DNA of 64,000 nt from Polaribacter sp. (GCA_028343155.1 JAOLXX010000011.1:1-64000), one strand, 5' to 3'. Positions 41,722-52,156 are shown, counted from the stretch's first letter. Notes: a model not told the origin generated them from the sequence alone. Program-made: numbers and translations.

Positions 41722-42861
41722 TTATTTTTTTACAGAACTACAGCCACTCATTGTTGTAATTCTAACAACTTCTGTTGGTGGTAAATTTTTATTTCTTTTT
41801 AGTAATTGAGACACCATTTCTTTCGTAATATCTTGAAATGATTTTTCTAAAACGGTTCCTTTTTGTAAAGCTACAGGATGTCCAACATCTCCAGATTCAC
41901 GAATGCTTTGTATTAATGGAATTTCGCCTAAAAACTTTGTCTTAATATCTTCTGCTAAATTTTTTGCCCCGTCCTGACCAAAGATATAATATTTATTATT
42001 GGGTAATTCTTCTGGTGTAAAGTACGCCATGTTTTCTACGATTCCTAAAACAGGTACGTTAATGTTTTCTTGTTGAAACATTGCCACTCCTTTTTTAGCA
42101 TCTGCCAAAGCAATATTTTGGGGTGTACTCACCACAACTGCACCATTAATAGGCAATGCTTGTACTATTGACAAATGCACATCTCCTGTTCCTGGAGGCA
42201 AATCAATTAAAAGAAAGTCTAATTCACCCCAATCTGCATCAAAGATTAATTGATTTAATGCTTTTGAAGCCATTGGACCCCGCCAAATTACCGCTTGATC
42301 TGGGTTTGTAAAAAAGCCCAAAGATAGTAATTTAACCCCGTAATTTTCTACAGGTTTCATTTTAGAACGACCCTCAACTTTTACGGAAAGTGGTTTTACT
42401 TTTTCTACATTAAACATGATATGCTGAGACGGACCATAAACATCTGCATCTAAAACACCCACACTAAAACCCATTTTAGCTAAAGATATTGCTGTATTTG
42501 CTGTAATGGTAGATTTTCCTACACCTCCTTTTCCTGAAGCAATTGCAATAATATTTTTAATATTTGGAATTTCTTTTCCTCGGATTTGATTTGGATTTTC
42601 TTTTTTTACTGGCTTTTCAACTTTTACATTGATTTTCACCTCAAGGTTTGCAGCAATAGTGGTTTGAATCGCTTTGGTAATTTCCAACTCAATTTTCTTT
42701 TTCGCCTGTAAAGTCGGGTTGCTGATTGTAACATCAACAATAACTTCGTTGCCAAAGGCTACAACGTTCGTAACATTATTATTTTCTATCAAACTTTTTC
42801 CTTCTCCTGGAGCAGTGATTGTCTCTAATGCTTTGTATATGTCTTGCTTTTTAAAACTCAC
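41722..42861 (-). CDS. Mrp/NBP35 family ATP-binding Fe-S carrier
   Basis: ASGKGGVGKSTITAN, DADVYGPSQH, LIDLPPGTGD, C-terminal MSGCSS. Confidence 0.95.
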   Translation of the reverse strand: MSFKKQDIYKALETITAPGEGKSLIENNNVTNVVAFGNEVIVDVTISNPTLQAKKKIELEITKAIQTTIAANLEVKINVKVEKPVKKENPNQIRGKEIPNIKNIIAIASGKGGVGKSTITANTAISLAKMGFSVGVLDADVYGPSQHIMFNVEKVKPLSVKVEGRSKMKPVENYGVKLLSLGFFTNPDQAVIWRGPMASKALNQLIFDADWGELDFLLIDLPPGTGDVHLSIVQALPINGAVVVSTPQNIALADAKKGVAMFQQENINVPVLGIVENMAYFTPEELPNNKYYIFGQDGAKNLAEDIKTKFLGEIPLIQSIRESGDVGHPVALQKGTVLEKSFQDITKEMVSQLLKRNKNLPPTEVVRITTMSGCSSVKK

Positions 42862-43032
42862 GTCTTATTTTTATTTAATCTTAATTGCAAAGGTACGGCT
42901 TACTGTTCAAAAAATAAAGCTTGTAGTTTATGATTATTTAGCTATTAGTATTAAATCATCTAAACAATTTTTACCAATGGGCTCAAAAAGATTTTTATAA
43001 TTATTTCCTATTTTTGATAAATTAGAAAAAGA

Positions 43033-43368
43033 TTAAGGTAAATTTTCCATAGGATTCCAAAACACTTTTTCTAAATTTTGTATTTGATTTTCAATAATTT
43101 CAACGCCTTCATTTTCAAGTAATTGCTGCATTAAATTGGTACCGTTAAAATGATGTTTTCCTGTTAGAATTCCTTTCTTATTAACGACTCTATGCGCAGG
43201 AACATCTGCCAAATTATGTGCTTTATTCATTGCCCAACCTACCATTCTTGCAGCTCTAGCGGTACTTAAATATGTTGCAATTACCCCATAGCTGGTGACC
43301 TTTCCGTATGGAATTAAGCGCACGACTTCATACACTTTCTCAAAAAAATTATCGGATGCTTTCACCAA
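43033..43368 (-). CDS. MGMT/alkyltransferase-like (ATL) family protein
   Basis: VYEVVRLIPYGKVTSYGVIATYL, RMVGWAMNKA, VPAHRVVNKKGIL; lacks the PCHR cysteine. Confidence 0.9.
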   Translation of the reverse strand: MVKASDNFFEKVYEVVRLIPYGKVTSYGVIATYLSTARAARMVGWAMNKAHNLADVPAHRVVNKKGILTGKHHFNGTNLMQQLLENEGVEIIENQIQNLEKVFWNPMENLP

Positions 43369-43591
43369 GTGAAGATAAGAAGTTTTCTATAATAAACTGA
43401 GTTAGATAATACAGAAAAGGGATTTTAATATCCAGTAAGATCTTTTTTTATCTTGTGGAAATCATACTTTAAAGACTAGTTAGATGCTTCATAACAAATA
43501 ATCAGGAATAGGATTTTGTGTTTAAAAATCTAAGTTCGTTCTTCCGAAGTTTCAGAAATCGTAAAAAATAATTGCTTGTCCTTGAAAATTT

Positions 43592-44263
43592 TTAATACTT
43601 CAATCTAAATTGAATATACGTAATGGGCTTACCAACTTCTAGATATTGATTTTCGTAAAAAGTTTGTGTTTCTGTAACTTCCTTTGGAGAACCTTCATTT
43701 TTATATACATTGTGATTTGCATTCAAAATTTCATGACCTTCTCCATGCAACAGCCCTAGTGTATATCCGTGCATAAATTCGCTGTCAGTTTTTAAGTTCA
43801 TGATTCCTTCTTCGTTTAAAATATGATGGTATTTTTTTAAGAATTCGGAATTTGTCATTCTATGTTTTGTGCGCTTATACTTTATTTGTGGATCTGGAAA
43901 AGTAATCCAAATTTCAGAAACTTCGTTTTCGGCAAAAATAAAATCAACCAGCTCTATTTGAGTTCTTATAAAGGCAACGTTTTCTAAGGTCTCTTCTATT
44001 GCCGTTTTTGCTCCTCTCCAAAAACGAGCGCCTTTGATGTCTATTCCAATAAAGTTTTTGTGCGGATTTTTTTTTGCTAAAGCGATGGTATATTCACCTT
44101 TCCCACAACCCATTTCAACAACAATTGGATTGTTATTACCAAAAAAAGAATGCCATTTACCTTTGTGAGAAAAATCGGTTACAACTTCTTCTCTAGTTGG
44201 CTGAATGACATTTTTGAAGGTTTCATTTTCTTTGAAACGTTTCAGTTTGTTTTTACTTCCCAA
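43592..44263 (-). CDS. trmB: tRNA (guanine-N7-)-methyltransferase
   Basis: VEMGCGKGEYTIALA, FIGIDIKGAR, ITFPDPQIKYKRTKHRM. Confidence 0.95.
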   Translation of the reverse strand: MGSKNKLKRFKENETFKNVIQPTREEVVTDFSHKGKWHSFFGNNNPIVVEMGCGKGEYTIALAKKNPHKNFIGIDIKGARFWRGAKTAIEETLENVAFIRTQIELVDFIFAENEVSEIWITFPDPQIKYKRTKHRMTNSEFLKKYHHILNEEGIMNLKTDSEFMHGYTLGLLHGEGHEILNANHNVYKNEGSPKEVTETQTFYENQYLEVGKPITYIQFRLKY

Positions 44264-44272
44264 GATATAAAA

Positions 44273-44494
44273 TTAAGACCTGTCTTCTGTTCCTTCTTGT
44301 TGAAATTTACGAGATTCTTTCATCCAATATCCAAATAAAAGCAATAGAATGAATAAAAACCCCCAATTTATTACGTTAGAAACCCACCAACCAAAATCGG
44401 CAGTCGCTACATTTTTACGTAACACATTAAAAGGAACGAATAATAGATCCGTAAATAAACTACCAATCCATCTGAAAATATTGTTTGCTATCAT
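44273..44494 (-). CDS. DUF6341-like small membrane protein
   Basis: IFRWIGSLFTDLLFVPFNVLR; pattern familiar from Flavobacteriia. Confidence 0.6.
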   Translation of the reverse strand: MIANNIFRWIGSLFTDLLFVPFNVLRKNVATADFGWWVSNVINWGFLFILLLLFGYWMKESRKFQQEGTEDRS

Positions 44495-44535
44495 AACTTA
44501 ATTATCTTTACGTTACAAAAATAACAAAAGAAACA

Positions 44536-45474
44536 ATGCTAGCCAATTTTTTAGAGGAATCTAAACCAATCAATTTTATCATTTATTTAGGGCTGTTTTT
44601 TAGTTTGTTTTTTACAAGTCTATTTTCTACGCTTTTTGTAGATTCATTTTCTTGGATTATCGCCCTAGAAAGTATCGCTTTTATGATGCTTTGGAGCGTC
44701 ATTTTTTTCTTTTACAATTTTGTTGTTTCCAAAAATAAATTAACGTATGGTCATTCTTATGCTTTCTTCTTTTTTGTGCTCGCAACCCTTCTTTTTACTA
44801 CTAAACTATTTGAATTTAAAATACTGATATTATTACTTATTCATCTTCTTTTTCTGAGGAAAATCTATAGTTTACGTTCTCCAAAAAGAGTACTTAAAAA
44901 GCTATTTGACTGTGGTTTTTGGTTAAGCATCCTGTGTATTTTAGAACCTTTTTCAATTGCATTTTATAGCTTGCTACTCGCTTCAACTTTTCTGCAACAA
45001 AAAATCACAGCGCATACTTTAATTACTCCTATTATTGGGTTTATTACACCCTTAATCCTCTACTTTACTTACTTATTCTGGAATGATGCTACTGAAGAAT
45101 TTACAAAACTATTCTATTTCGACATTCTTGAAAATGTATTTATTTTTGCAGAAGACACTACTATTTGGATTTTTTTTACCATTATTTTACTTACCGTCTT
45201 TTCAATTCTCTTAAAGTCACCCAAAGTATTGTCTGTAAATAATTCTTTTAAGAAAAGTTGGCTACTTTTAATCATAAACACCCTTATTGCGATTGTTTAT
45301 GCTTTCGTTATTACTGAAAAAAACGGATCAGAACTTGTGTTTTTAGTACTACCTACATCAATAATTATTGCAAATGGTTTTGAAACTATTCAAAGTAAGC
45401 TACTAAAAGAAATCCTATTTTATTTATTGTTCATAGGAACTCTTTTAAGTTTTTTCAATATTTCAATCTTTTAG
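44536..45474 (+). CDS. DUF6427-like multi-TM protein
   Basis: MLANFLEESKPINFIIYLGLFF and polytopic architecture. Confidence 0.65.
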   Translation: MLANFLEESKPINFIIYLGLFFSLFFTSLFSTLFVDSFSWIIALESIAFMMLWSVIFFFYNFVVSKNKLTYGHSYAFFFFVLATLLFTTKLFEFKILILLLIHLLFLRKIYSLRSPKRVLKKLFDCGFWLSILCILEPFSIAFYSLLLASTFLQQKITAHTLITPIIGFITPLILYFTYLFWNDATEEFTKLFYFDILENVFIFAEDTTIWIFFTIILLTVFSILLKSPKVLSVNNSFKKSWLLLIINTLIAIVYAFVITEKNGSELVFLVLPTSIIIANGFETIQSKLLKEILFYLLFIGTLLSFFNISIF

Positions 45475-45559
45475 CTGTCTCCTTTTTTGTTAATAATTTG
45501 TAGTAACCTCGCTCCTTTAAAAACTTTGAAAACTTTAAAAGTTTTAAAACTTTAAAAAC

Positions 45560-45567
45560 TATCTTTG
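45560..45567 (+). promoter_or_regulatory. candidate -7 box upstream of yicC-like gene
   Basis: TATCTTTG matches TAnnTTTG, 28 bp before the ATG at 45595. Confidence 0.4.
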
Positions 45568-45594
45568 TACTTCATCTAAAACGTTGATTTTTTT

Positions 45595-46461
45595 ATGATT
45601 CAATCTATGACAGGCTATGGGAAGTCTATATTGCAATTACCTACAAAAAAAGTAACCATAGAAATTAAATCTTTAAATAGTAAAAACCTCGATTTAAACG
45701 TTCGGATTCCTTCTTACTACAAAGAGAAAGAATTGGCTGTTCGTAAAAAACTAGCGAGTGCATTAGTTCGTGGGAAAATAGATTTTTCAATTTATGTAGA
45801 AATGACTGCAGATGAAACTTCAACTATGGTAAATCATAGTGTTGTTAAAGAATATATCCAACAATTAAGAAATGTAGTTCAAGCAGGAACTTCTGATGAT
45901 GTTGAGTTGTTGAAAATGGCGATAAGAATGCCAGATGCTTTAAAAACAGAACGCGAAGAGTTAGATGAAAACGAATGGGATCTTATCAATGAAAGTATCA
46001 CAATTGCTCTTAAAGAGATTGTGCAATACAGAGTTGATGAAGCGGCTTCCTTAGAAATAGATTTTAAAGAACGAATTACAAACATTAAAACCTATTTGGA
46101 GAAAGTAAGAGCCCTAGATGGAGAACGTGTTGAAACCGTAAAGGAACGTTTAAAAAAGGCGATTGAAGACTTAAAGGTTGATACAGATGAAAATCGTTTT
46201 GAACAAGAGCTGATTTACTATTTAGAAAAACTAGATATAAATGAAGAGAAAGTGCGACTGGCAAATCATTTAGATTATTTCTTACAAACATTAGCTTCAG
46301 AAGATTCTAATGGTAAAAAACTAGGGTTTATTGTTCAAGAAATGGGCAGAGAAATAAATACTACCGGTTCAAAAGCTAATTTTGCACCCATGCAAAAAGC
46401 GGTAATTCAAATGAAAAATGAATTAGAACAAATTAAAGAACAGATTTTAAATGTATTATAA
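45595..46461 (+). CDS. YicC family endoribonuclease
   Basis: MIQSMTGYGKS, EIKSLNSKNLDLNVRIP, GKKLGFIVQEMGREINTTGSKAN. Confidence 0.95.
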   Translation: MIQSMTGYGKSILQLPTKKVTIEIKSLNSKNLDLNVRIPSYYKEKELAVRKKLASALVRGKIDFSIYVEMTADETSTMVNHSVVKEYIQQLRNVVQAGTSDDVELLKMAIRMPDALKTEREELDENEWDLINESITIALKEIVQYRVDEAASLEIDFKERITNIKTYLEKVRALDGERVETVKERLKKAIEDLKVDTDENRFEQELIYYLEKLDINEEKVRLANHLDYFLQTLASEDSNGKKLGFIVQEMGREINTTGSKANFAPMQKAVIQMKNELEQIKEQILNVL

Positions 46462-46512
46462 AATTTCTGCATGGTTTCAAACACCTTGTTTTTAAAAATT
46501 CTAAATAATAAA

Positions 46513-46537
46513 ATGCTGAAACAAGTTCAGCATGACA
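46513..46537. repeat. short interspersed palindrome ATGCTGAAACAAGTTCAGCATGACA
   Basis: 7-bp perfect arms TGCTGAA/TTCAGCA around ACAAG in an intergenic region. Confidence 0.6.
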
Positions 46538-46550
46538 AATAATAAATTGT

Positions 46551-47153
46551 ATGTCAAATTTTAAAGGAAAATTATTTGTTTTTTCGGCACCTTCTGGTTC
46601 AGGTAAAACCACAATTGTACGTCATTTATTAAAGCAAGAAACGTTTAATTTAGCCTTTTCTGTCTCTGCAACTTCAAGAGACCCGAGAGGAGAAGAAAAA
46701 CACGGTGAAGACTACTATTTTTTATCTTTAAAAGAATTTAAAGACAACATTAAAAATGATTCCTTTTTAGAATGGGAAGAAGTTTATCGGGATAATTTTT
46801 ACGGAACTTTAAAAAGTGAAGTCGCCCGAATATGGGCATTGAAAAAACATGTTATTTTTGACATTGATGTGGTTGGTGGTTTAAGAATTAAAAATAAATA
46901 TCCAAGAGAAACGTTGGCTGTTTTTATAAAACCTCCAAGTATTGATGCACTAAAAATTCGTTTAAAAAACCGTTCTACAGAAAGCAAAGACAAGATAAAT
47001 ATGCGGATTGCAAAAGCTTCTGTAGAATTAGCCACTGCTCCCCAATTTGATAAAATCATAAAAAATTACGAACTGGAAGTTGCGCTTAAAGAAACAGAAG
47101 AATTGGTTTATGACTTTTTGGGTATCGAAAAGGAGCCAAAAGCGAACAACTAA
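46551..47153 (+). CDS. gmk: guanylate kinase
   Basis: VFSAPSGSGKTTIVRHLL, SVSATSRDPRGEEKHGEDYYF. Confidence 0.97.
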   Translation: MSNFKGKLFVFSAPSGSGKTTIVRHLLKQETFNLAFSVSATSRDPRGEEKHGEDYYFLSLKEFKDNIKNDSFLEWEEVYRDNFYGTLKSEVARIWALKKHVIFDIDVVGGLRIKNKYPRETLAVFIKPPSIDALKIRLKNRSTESKDKINMRIAKASVELATAPQFDKIIKNYELEVALKETEELVYDFLGIEKEPKANN

Positions 47154-47163
47154 AAACAAGAAA

Positions 47164-47745
47164 ATGAAAATAGGATTGTACTTTGGCACTTTCAACCCAA
47201 TTCATGTTGGTCATTTAATTATTGCCAACTATATGGTTGAAAATTCAGATTTAGATGAAATCTGGATGGTCGTAACACCTCACAATCCCTTTAAAAAGAA
47301 AAGCACATTACTTGATAATAATCATCGTTTTGAAATGGTATACAAAGCAACAGAAAATTACCCAAAGATTAAACCTTCAGCGATTGAGTTTAAACTACCC
47401 CAACCAAACTATACCGTTCATACTTTAGCACATATTTCTGATTATTATAAAGACAAAGAGTTTTGTTTAATTATGGGTGAAGACAATTTAAACAGTTTAC
47501 ATAAATGGAAAAATTATGAAACTATTTTAGAACATCATCACATATATGTGTACCCAAGAATTACTGAAGAACCTATAGAAACTCGGTTTAATACCCATCG
47601 AAAAATTCATAAAATAGCAGCGCCAATTGTGCAAATTTCCTCTAAAATGATTCGAAAAGGAATAAAAGAGCAAAAAAACATACAACCACTTTTGTCAAAA
47701 AAAGTTTGGGAATATGTGGATGAAATGAATTTTTATAAAAAATAA
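47164..47745 (+). CDS. nadD: nicotinate-nucleotide adenylyltransferase
   Basis: IGLYFGTFNPIHVGHLIIA, ISSKMIRKGIKE; start placed at ATG 47164. Confidence 0.95.
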   Translation: MKIGLYFGTFNPIHVGHLIIANYMVENSDLDEIWMVVTPHNPFKKKSTLLDNNHRFEMVYKATENYPKIKPSAIEFKLPQPNYTVHTLAHISDYYKDKEFCLIMGEDNLNSLHKWKNYETILEHHHIYVYPRITEEPIETRFNTHRKIHKIAAPIVQISSKMIRKGIKEQKNIQPLLSKKVWEYVDEMNFYKK

Positions 47746-47829
47746 TTAAATTATATTTACAACCTTTGCAAACGGAATATCCGCAGTGAAGCATTCGTTG
47801 AATATTTGTTGAATATCTAATACATTTTT

Positions 47830-48696
47830 GTGAGTAATAGAAACAAAAAAAAAGGAAAACTAAAACGAAAACTAACTGATAAATACCGGCTGGTTGTTTT
47901 AAATGAAGACACTTTTGAAGAGCGTTTTTCCTTAAAATTATCACGGTTAAATGTATTTGTTTTAGGAGGTATTTTCTCAATACTATTAATCATTACGACC
48001 ATTTTATTGATTGCTTTCACACCTTTAAAGGAATACATTCCTGGTTATTCTTCTTCTGCTTTAAAAAGAAAAGCAGTAAGTTTAACTTTTGAGGCTGATT
48101 CATTAAAAATAAAATTAAACATTTTAGAAAACTATACAAAAGCACTAAAACCCATTTTAACAGGCGAAATTGAACCTGAAAGTATCGACTCAATTCAAAC
48201 GAAAGCAAAACAGCACTTACTTGATGAGCTTAAATTAAATGCAACAAAAGAGGATTCGCTATTTAGAGAAAAAATAGAAAGTGAGACTCGTTTTTCATTA
48301 CAAAATAATGGACAAAGTAATCTTAAAATTGTATTTTTCGCTCCTTTAAACGGTACTATTTCTCAAGGTTTTGATGCAACATCCAAACACTTTGCTGTAG
48401 ATATAACTGCCAAAACTGGCGATCCAATTAAAGCTACTTCAGATGGTACAGTTATTTTTTCTGGCTGGACTACAGAAACTGGATACGTAATCATTCTAAA
48501 ACATTCTAAAGAATATCTCTCTGTATACAAACACAATGGAAATTTACTAAAAGAACAAGGTGATTTTGTAAAATCTGGCGAAGTAATCGCCACAGTAGGT
48601 TCTTCAGGAGAATTAACAACAGGTCCCCATTTACATTTTGAACTTTGGAGCGGCGGTTATGCTGTCAATCCAACAAATTTTATAGATTTTAAATAA
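47830..48696 (+). CDS. M23 family metallopeptidase
   Basis: TM segment; HFAVDITAKTGDPIKATSDGTV, GELTTGPHLHFELW; GTG start. Confidence 0.92.
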   Translation: MSNRNKKKGKLKRKLTDKYRLVVLNEDTFEERFSLKLSRLNVFVLGGIFSILLIITTILLIAFTPLKEYIPGYSSSALKRKAVSLTFEADSLKIKLNILENYTKALKPILTGEIEPESIDSIQTKAKQHLLDELKLNATKEDSLFREKIESETRFSLQNNGQSNLKIVFFAPLNGTISQGFDATSKHFAVDITAKTGDPIKATSDGTVIFSGWTTETGYVIILKHSKEYLSVYKHNGNLLKEQGDFVKSGEVIATVGSSGELTTGPHLHFELWSGGYAVNPTNFIDFK

Positions 48697-50195
48697 TGAG
48701 TATCAAAGCTATTTTTGCCATTCCGTTTGCTAAAATTGCGACTAATAAAGTCTACAAATGGGCAAAAAAACCCCATAAAACTCAAGAAAAAGTTTTTAAA
48801 AATTTAATTTCTAAAGGACGTAAAACTGCCTTTGGAAAAGATCATAATTTCTCAAGTATTGTTACCTACGAGGATTTTAAAAAACAAGTTCAAGTTACAG
48901 ATTACGAAGGTTTAAGAGCCTACATAGATCGGGTTGTTGCAGGAGAATCGGATGTTCTTTGGACAGGAAAACCACTCTATTTTGCAAAAACATCGGGGAC
49001 TACTTCTGGTGCAAAATACATCCCGATCACCAAAGACTCTATGCCTACCCACATTAAAGCAGCAAAAAATGCTATGTTGTTTTATATTGCAGAAAAAAAG
49101 GAGGCTAATTTTGTAAATGGAAAAATGATTTTTTTACAAGGAAGTCCTGTTTTAACCGATAAGAATGGCGTAAAACTGGGAAGATTAAGTGGTATTGCAG
49201 CCCATTATGTTCCTCAGTATTTATTGAAAAACAGATTGCCTAGTTGGGAAACCAATTGTATTGAAGATTGGGATACCAAAGTAAATGCAATTGTAGAAGA
49301 AACGCTTAATGAAGACCTTTCTGTGATTAGCGGAATTCCTTCTTGGGTGCAAATGTATTTTGAGAAATTGATTGCAAAAACAGGAAAGTCGATTTCTGAA
49401 ATCTTCCCAAATTTCAATTTCTTTATTTATGGTGGTGTTAATTTTGAACCTTATAAAAATAAGTTCGAAAGTTTGATTGGCAAAAAAATAGATTATATCG
49501 AATTATATCCAGCCTCAGAAGGCTTTATTGCCTATCAAGATTCTCAAACTGAAAAAGGAATGTTGTTGCAATTAGATTCAGGTATTTTCTATGAGTTTAT
49601 TCCTGCAAATGAGTTCTTTGAAGCAAACCCAACAAGAATTTCATTAATCGATGTAAAAATTGGAGTGAATTACGTAATTATTCTAAACACAACAGCAGGT
49701 CTTTGGGGTTATAACATAGGAGATACTGTTGCGTTTACCGCTACAAAACCGTATCGAATTAAAGTTACAGGAAGAATAAAACATTTTATTTCTGCCTTTG
49801 GCGAACACGTGATTGGCAAAGAAGTAGAAAAAGCCTTAAACGATGCAATTATAGGGACGTCTATAACTATAAGTGAGTTTACAGTAGCGCCACAAGTAAA
49901 TCCTGAAAATGGTTTGCCCTTTCATGAATGGTTTATCGAATTTGAAAATGAACCTGAAAACATAGAAGCATTTGCTACTATAATTGATACTGCGATGCAA
50001 GCACAGAATATTTATTACTTAGATTTAATTGAAGGAAAAATATTGCGTCCTCTGATCATTAGAAAAGTAAAAAAAGGAGGGTTTCACGAATATATGAAAT
50101 CTATTGGTAAATTTGGAGGGCAAAACAAGATTCCGCAATTGTCTGATGACAGAAAAATTGCAACTGTTTTGACTAATTTTTTAATTAAAGAATAA
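48696..50195 (+). CDS. GH3-family (auxin-responsive promoter-like) adenylate-forming enzyme
   Basis: AKTSGTTSGAKYIPIT, YPASEGFIA, NTTAGLWGYNIGDTV, GRIKHFISAFGEHV. Confidence 0.93.
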   Translation: MSIKAIFAIPFAKIATNKVYKWAKKPHKTQEKVFKNLISKGRKTAFGKDHNFSSIVTYEDFKKQVQVTDYEGLRAYIDRVVAGESDVLWTGKPLYFAKTSGTTSGAKYIPITKDSMPTHIKAAKNAMLFYIAEKKEANFVNGKMIFLQGSPVLTDKNGVKLGRLSGIAAHYVPQYLLKNRLPSWETNCIEDWDTKVNAIVEETLNEDLSVISGIPSWVQMYFEKLIAKTGKSISEIFPNFNFFIYGGVNFEPYKNKFESLIGKKIDYIELYPASEGFIAYQDSQTEKGMLLQLDSGIFYEFIPANEFFEANPTRISLIDVKIGVNYVIILNTTAGLWGYNIGDTVAFTATKPYRIKVTGRIKHFISAFGEHVIGKEVEKALNDAIIGTSITISEFTVAPQVNPENGLPFHEWFIEFENEPENIEAFATIIDTAMQAQNIYYLDLIEGKILRPLIIRKVKKGGFHEYMKSIGKFGGQNKIPQLSDDRKIATVLTNFLIKE

Positions 50196-50207
50196 AATAA
50201 CAACAAA

Positions 50208-50294
50208 ATGGGAGGAGATTACTTATTTTTAATATTAGCAATAGGATTGGTTATTGTGTATTTTTATAACAAATATAGAAACAGACGTTCATGA
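50208..50294 (+). CDS. 28-aa single-TM microprotein
   Basis: MGGDYLFLILAIGLVIVYFYNKYRNRRS; ATGA overlap with the downstream queD-like gene. Confidence 0.5.
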   Translation: MGGDYLFLILAIGLVIVYFYNKYRNRRS

Positions 50295-50740
50295 GTACAA
50301 TTAGAATTACCAAGCAATTTAATTTTGAAATGGGCCATGCATTGTATGGTTATGACGGGAAATGTAAAAACGTTCACGGACATTCATACAAACTTTCTGT
50401 AACCGTTTCTGGGAAACCCATTTCAGACAGTACCCATGTTAAATTTGGAATGGTCATTGATTTTAGCGATTTAAAGAAAATTGTAAACGAAGAAATTGTA
50501 GATATTTTTGATCATGCAACAGTGTTTAATAAAAACACGCCACATGTTGAGTTGGCAAAAGAATTAATGGACAGAGGACATCATGTTTTATTAGCAGATT
50601 ATCAGCCAACAAGTGAAATGATGGTGATTGATTTTGCAAAGAAGATTGAAAGAAGATTGCCAGAGAATATTAAGCTACATGCTATAAAATTGCAAGAAAC
50701 AGACTCAAGTTTTGCAGAATGGTTCGCGAATGACAATTAG
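50291..50740 (+). CDS. 6-pyruvoyl-tetrahydropterin synthase/QueD family protein
   Basis: FNFEMGHALYGYDGKCKNVHGHSYKL, MVIDFSDLKKIV, DHATVFN. Confidence 0.92.
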   Translation: MSTIRITKQFNFEMGHALYGYDGKCKNVHGHSYKLSVTVSGKPISDSTHVKFGMVIDFSDLKKIVNEEIVDIFDHATVFNKNTPHVELAKELMDRGHHVLLADYQPTSEMMVIDFAKKIERRLPENIKLHAIKLQETDSSFAEWFANDN

Positions 50741-50785
50741 ACTTTTTTAAGCTCATTTTAAAGGTTTAAATAGAAATTAGTGTTT

Positions 50786-51421
50786 CTATTTCCCATTAAA
50801 AGCATTCATTGTATTTGCCAATCCGGCCGTACCAAAAGAAGTAATTATTTTTTCAGATACGGATAAACGTTCTATTAATTGGCTGGTTTCGGCTTTGTTC
50901 CATTCACCAAGAACAAAATCTGCTTGTCTTCCTCTGGAATAATTACCCCCAACTCCAAATCTAAAACGCGCATATTGTTGGGTGTTCAACTTTTCTTGGA
51001 TGTCTTTTAATCCATTATGTCCGCCAGCAGAACCTTTTGCTTTTAAACGAATCGTTCCAAAATCGATGTGTACATCGTCTGTAACTACCAGCACATTTTC
51101 TATTGCTATTTTCTCTTTATCCATCCAGTATTTCACTGATTTTCCGCTTAAATTCATAAACGTACTTGGTTTTAAGAGTAAAAATGTTTTTCCTTTAAAC
51201 TTATAGGTAGCCACATCACCTAGCTTTTCAGTTACAAAAGTGGTGTTGTTTTCTTGTGCCGTTTGATCCAAAATTTTAAAACCAATATTATGGCGCGTGT
51301 TGGTATACTTTTCGCCGATGTTTCCTAAACCAACAATTAAAAATTTCTTCATCAATGCTTCTTTAGATTCAACCTTTTTACCAATTATATGAGAAAAAAA
51401 ATTCTTAAGTTCATTTGTCAA
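50786..51421 (-). CDS. pth: peptidyl-tRNA hydrolase
   Basis: LIVGLGNIGEKYTNTRHNIGF, KPSTFMNLSGKSV, GSAGGHNGLKDI. Confidence 0.96.
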   Translation of the reverse strand: MTNELKNFFSHIIGKKVESKEALMKKFLIVGLGNIGEKYTNTRHNIGFKILDQTAQENNTTFVTEKLGDVATYKFKGKTFLLLKPSTFMNLSGKSVKYWMDKEKIAIENVLVVTDDVHIDFGTIRLKAKGSAGGHNGLKDIQEKLNTQQYARFRFGVGGNYSRGRQADFVLGEWNKAETSQLIERLSVSEKIITSFGTAGLANTMNAFNGK

Positions 51422-51473
51422 AAATACTAAGAAATAATCAATGTAAAACCCATTAGTAAATTCAGGACAAAAA

Positions 51474-51501
51474 AAAAGCGTTACAAATTTGTAACGCTTT
51501 T
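51474..51501. terminator. terminator hairpin after rplY
   Basis: AAAAGCGTTACAAATTTGTAACGCTTTT, T/A-rich flanks on both strands. Confidence 0.8.
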
Positions 51502-51521
51502 GTAGTATCTATTTGCAAAAT

Positions 51522-52136
51522 TTATTCGGCAGCAGTTTCTGTCGCTTCTTCAGTTGCTCCTTCTGCAGTCTCTTCTTCTTCTTCTGCAGTTGCATTACGA
51601 GAAGTCCTAACTTGAACTACTACAGTGTTGTCTGGATGCATAAATGTATATGCCTCATTAAATAATGATGATATCAATAATTTACTTCCAATTTTTAACT
51701 CAGAAATATCTGCAGTTACAAAATCTGGTAAATTAGAAGGCATTGCTTTTACTTTTAATTTACGATTTGTAAAACGTAAAGAACCACCGTTTAATACTCC
51801 AGGGGAAGTACCTGTTAATTTTACAGGAATCTTCATTGTAATTTCTTTATCTTCAAATAATTGATAAAAATCTACGTGAATGATTCTGTCTGTTACAGGG
51901 TGAAACTGAATGTCTTGTAAAATTGCGGGTACCTTTTGTCCGTCAACCTCAATACTTGCCGTATAAACGTTTGGAGTAAACACCAACTTTTTAAACGCTT
52001 TTTCTTCTGCTGAAAAGTGTATTGGGTTTTCTCCTCCGTATATAACGCAAGGAACCATACCAGCATTACGTAAGGCTTTCGTTGCTACTTTACCTACGCT
52101 TTCTCTTTTTGATCCTTTAATTGTAATTGATTTCAT
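51522..52136 (-). CDS. rplY: 50S ribosomal protein L25/general stress protein Ctc
   Basis: [46 protein letters not shown]. Confidence 0.95.
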   Translation of the reverse strand: MKSITIKGSKRESVGKVATKALRNAGMVPCVIYGGENPIHFSAEEKAFKKLVFTPNVYTASIEVDGQKVPAILQDIQFHPVTDRIIHVDFYQLFEDKEITMKIPVKLTGTSPGVLNGGSLRFTNRKLKVKAMPSNLPDFVTADISELKIGSKLLISSLFNEAYTFMHPDNTVVVQVRTSRNATAEEEEETAEGATEEATETAAE

Positions 52137-52156
52137 TACTTTTTTCTATTATTTAT

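Noticed and set aside
43369-43591. Gap between MGMT-like gene and trmB as a possible pseudogene or ncRNA
   Set aside because: All frames broken, no stable hairpin or motif that stands out.
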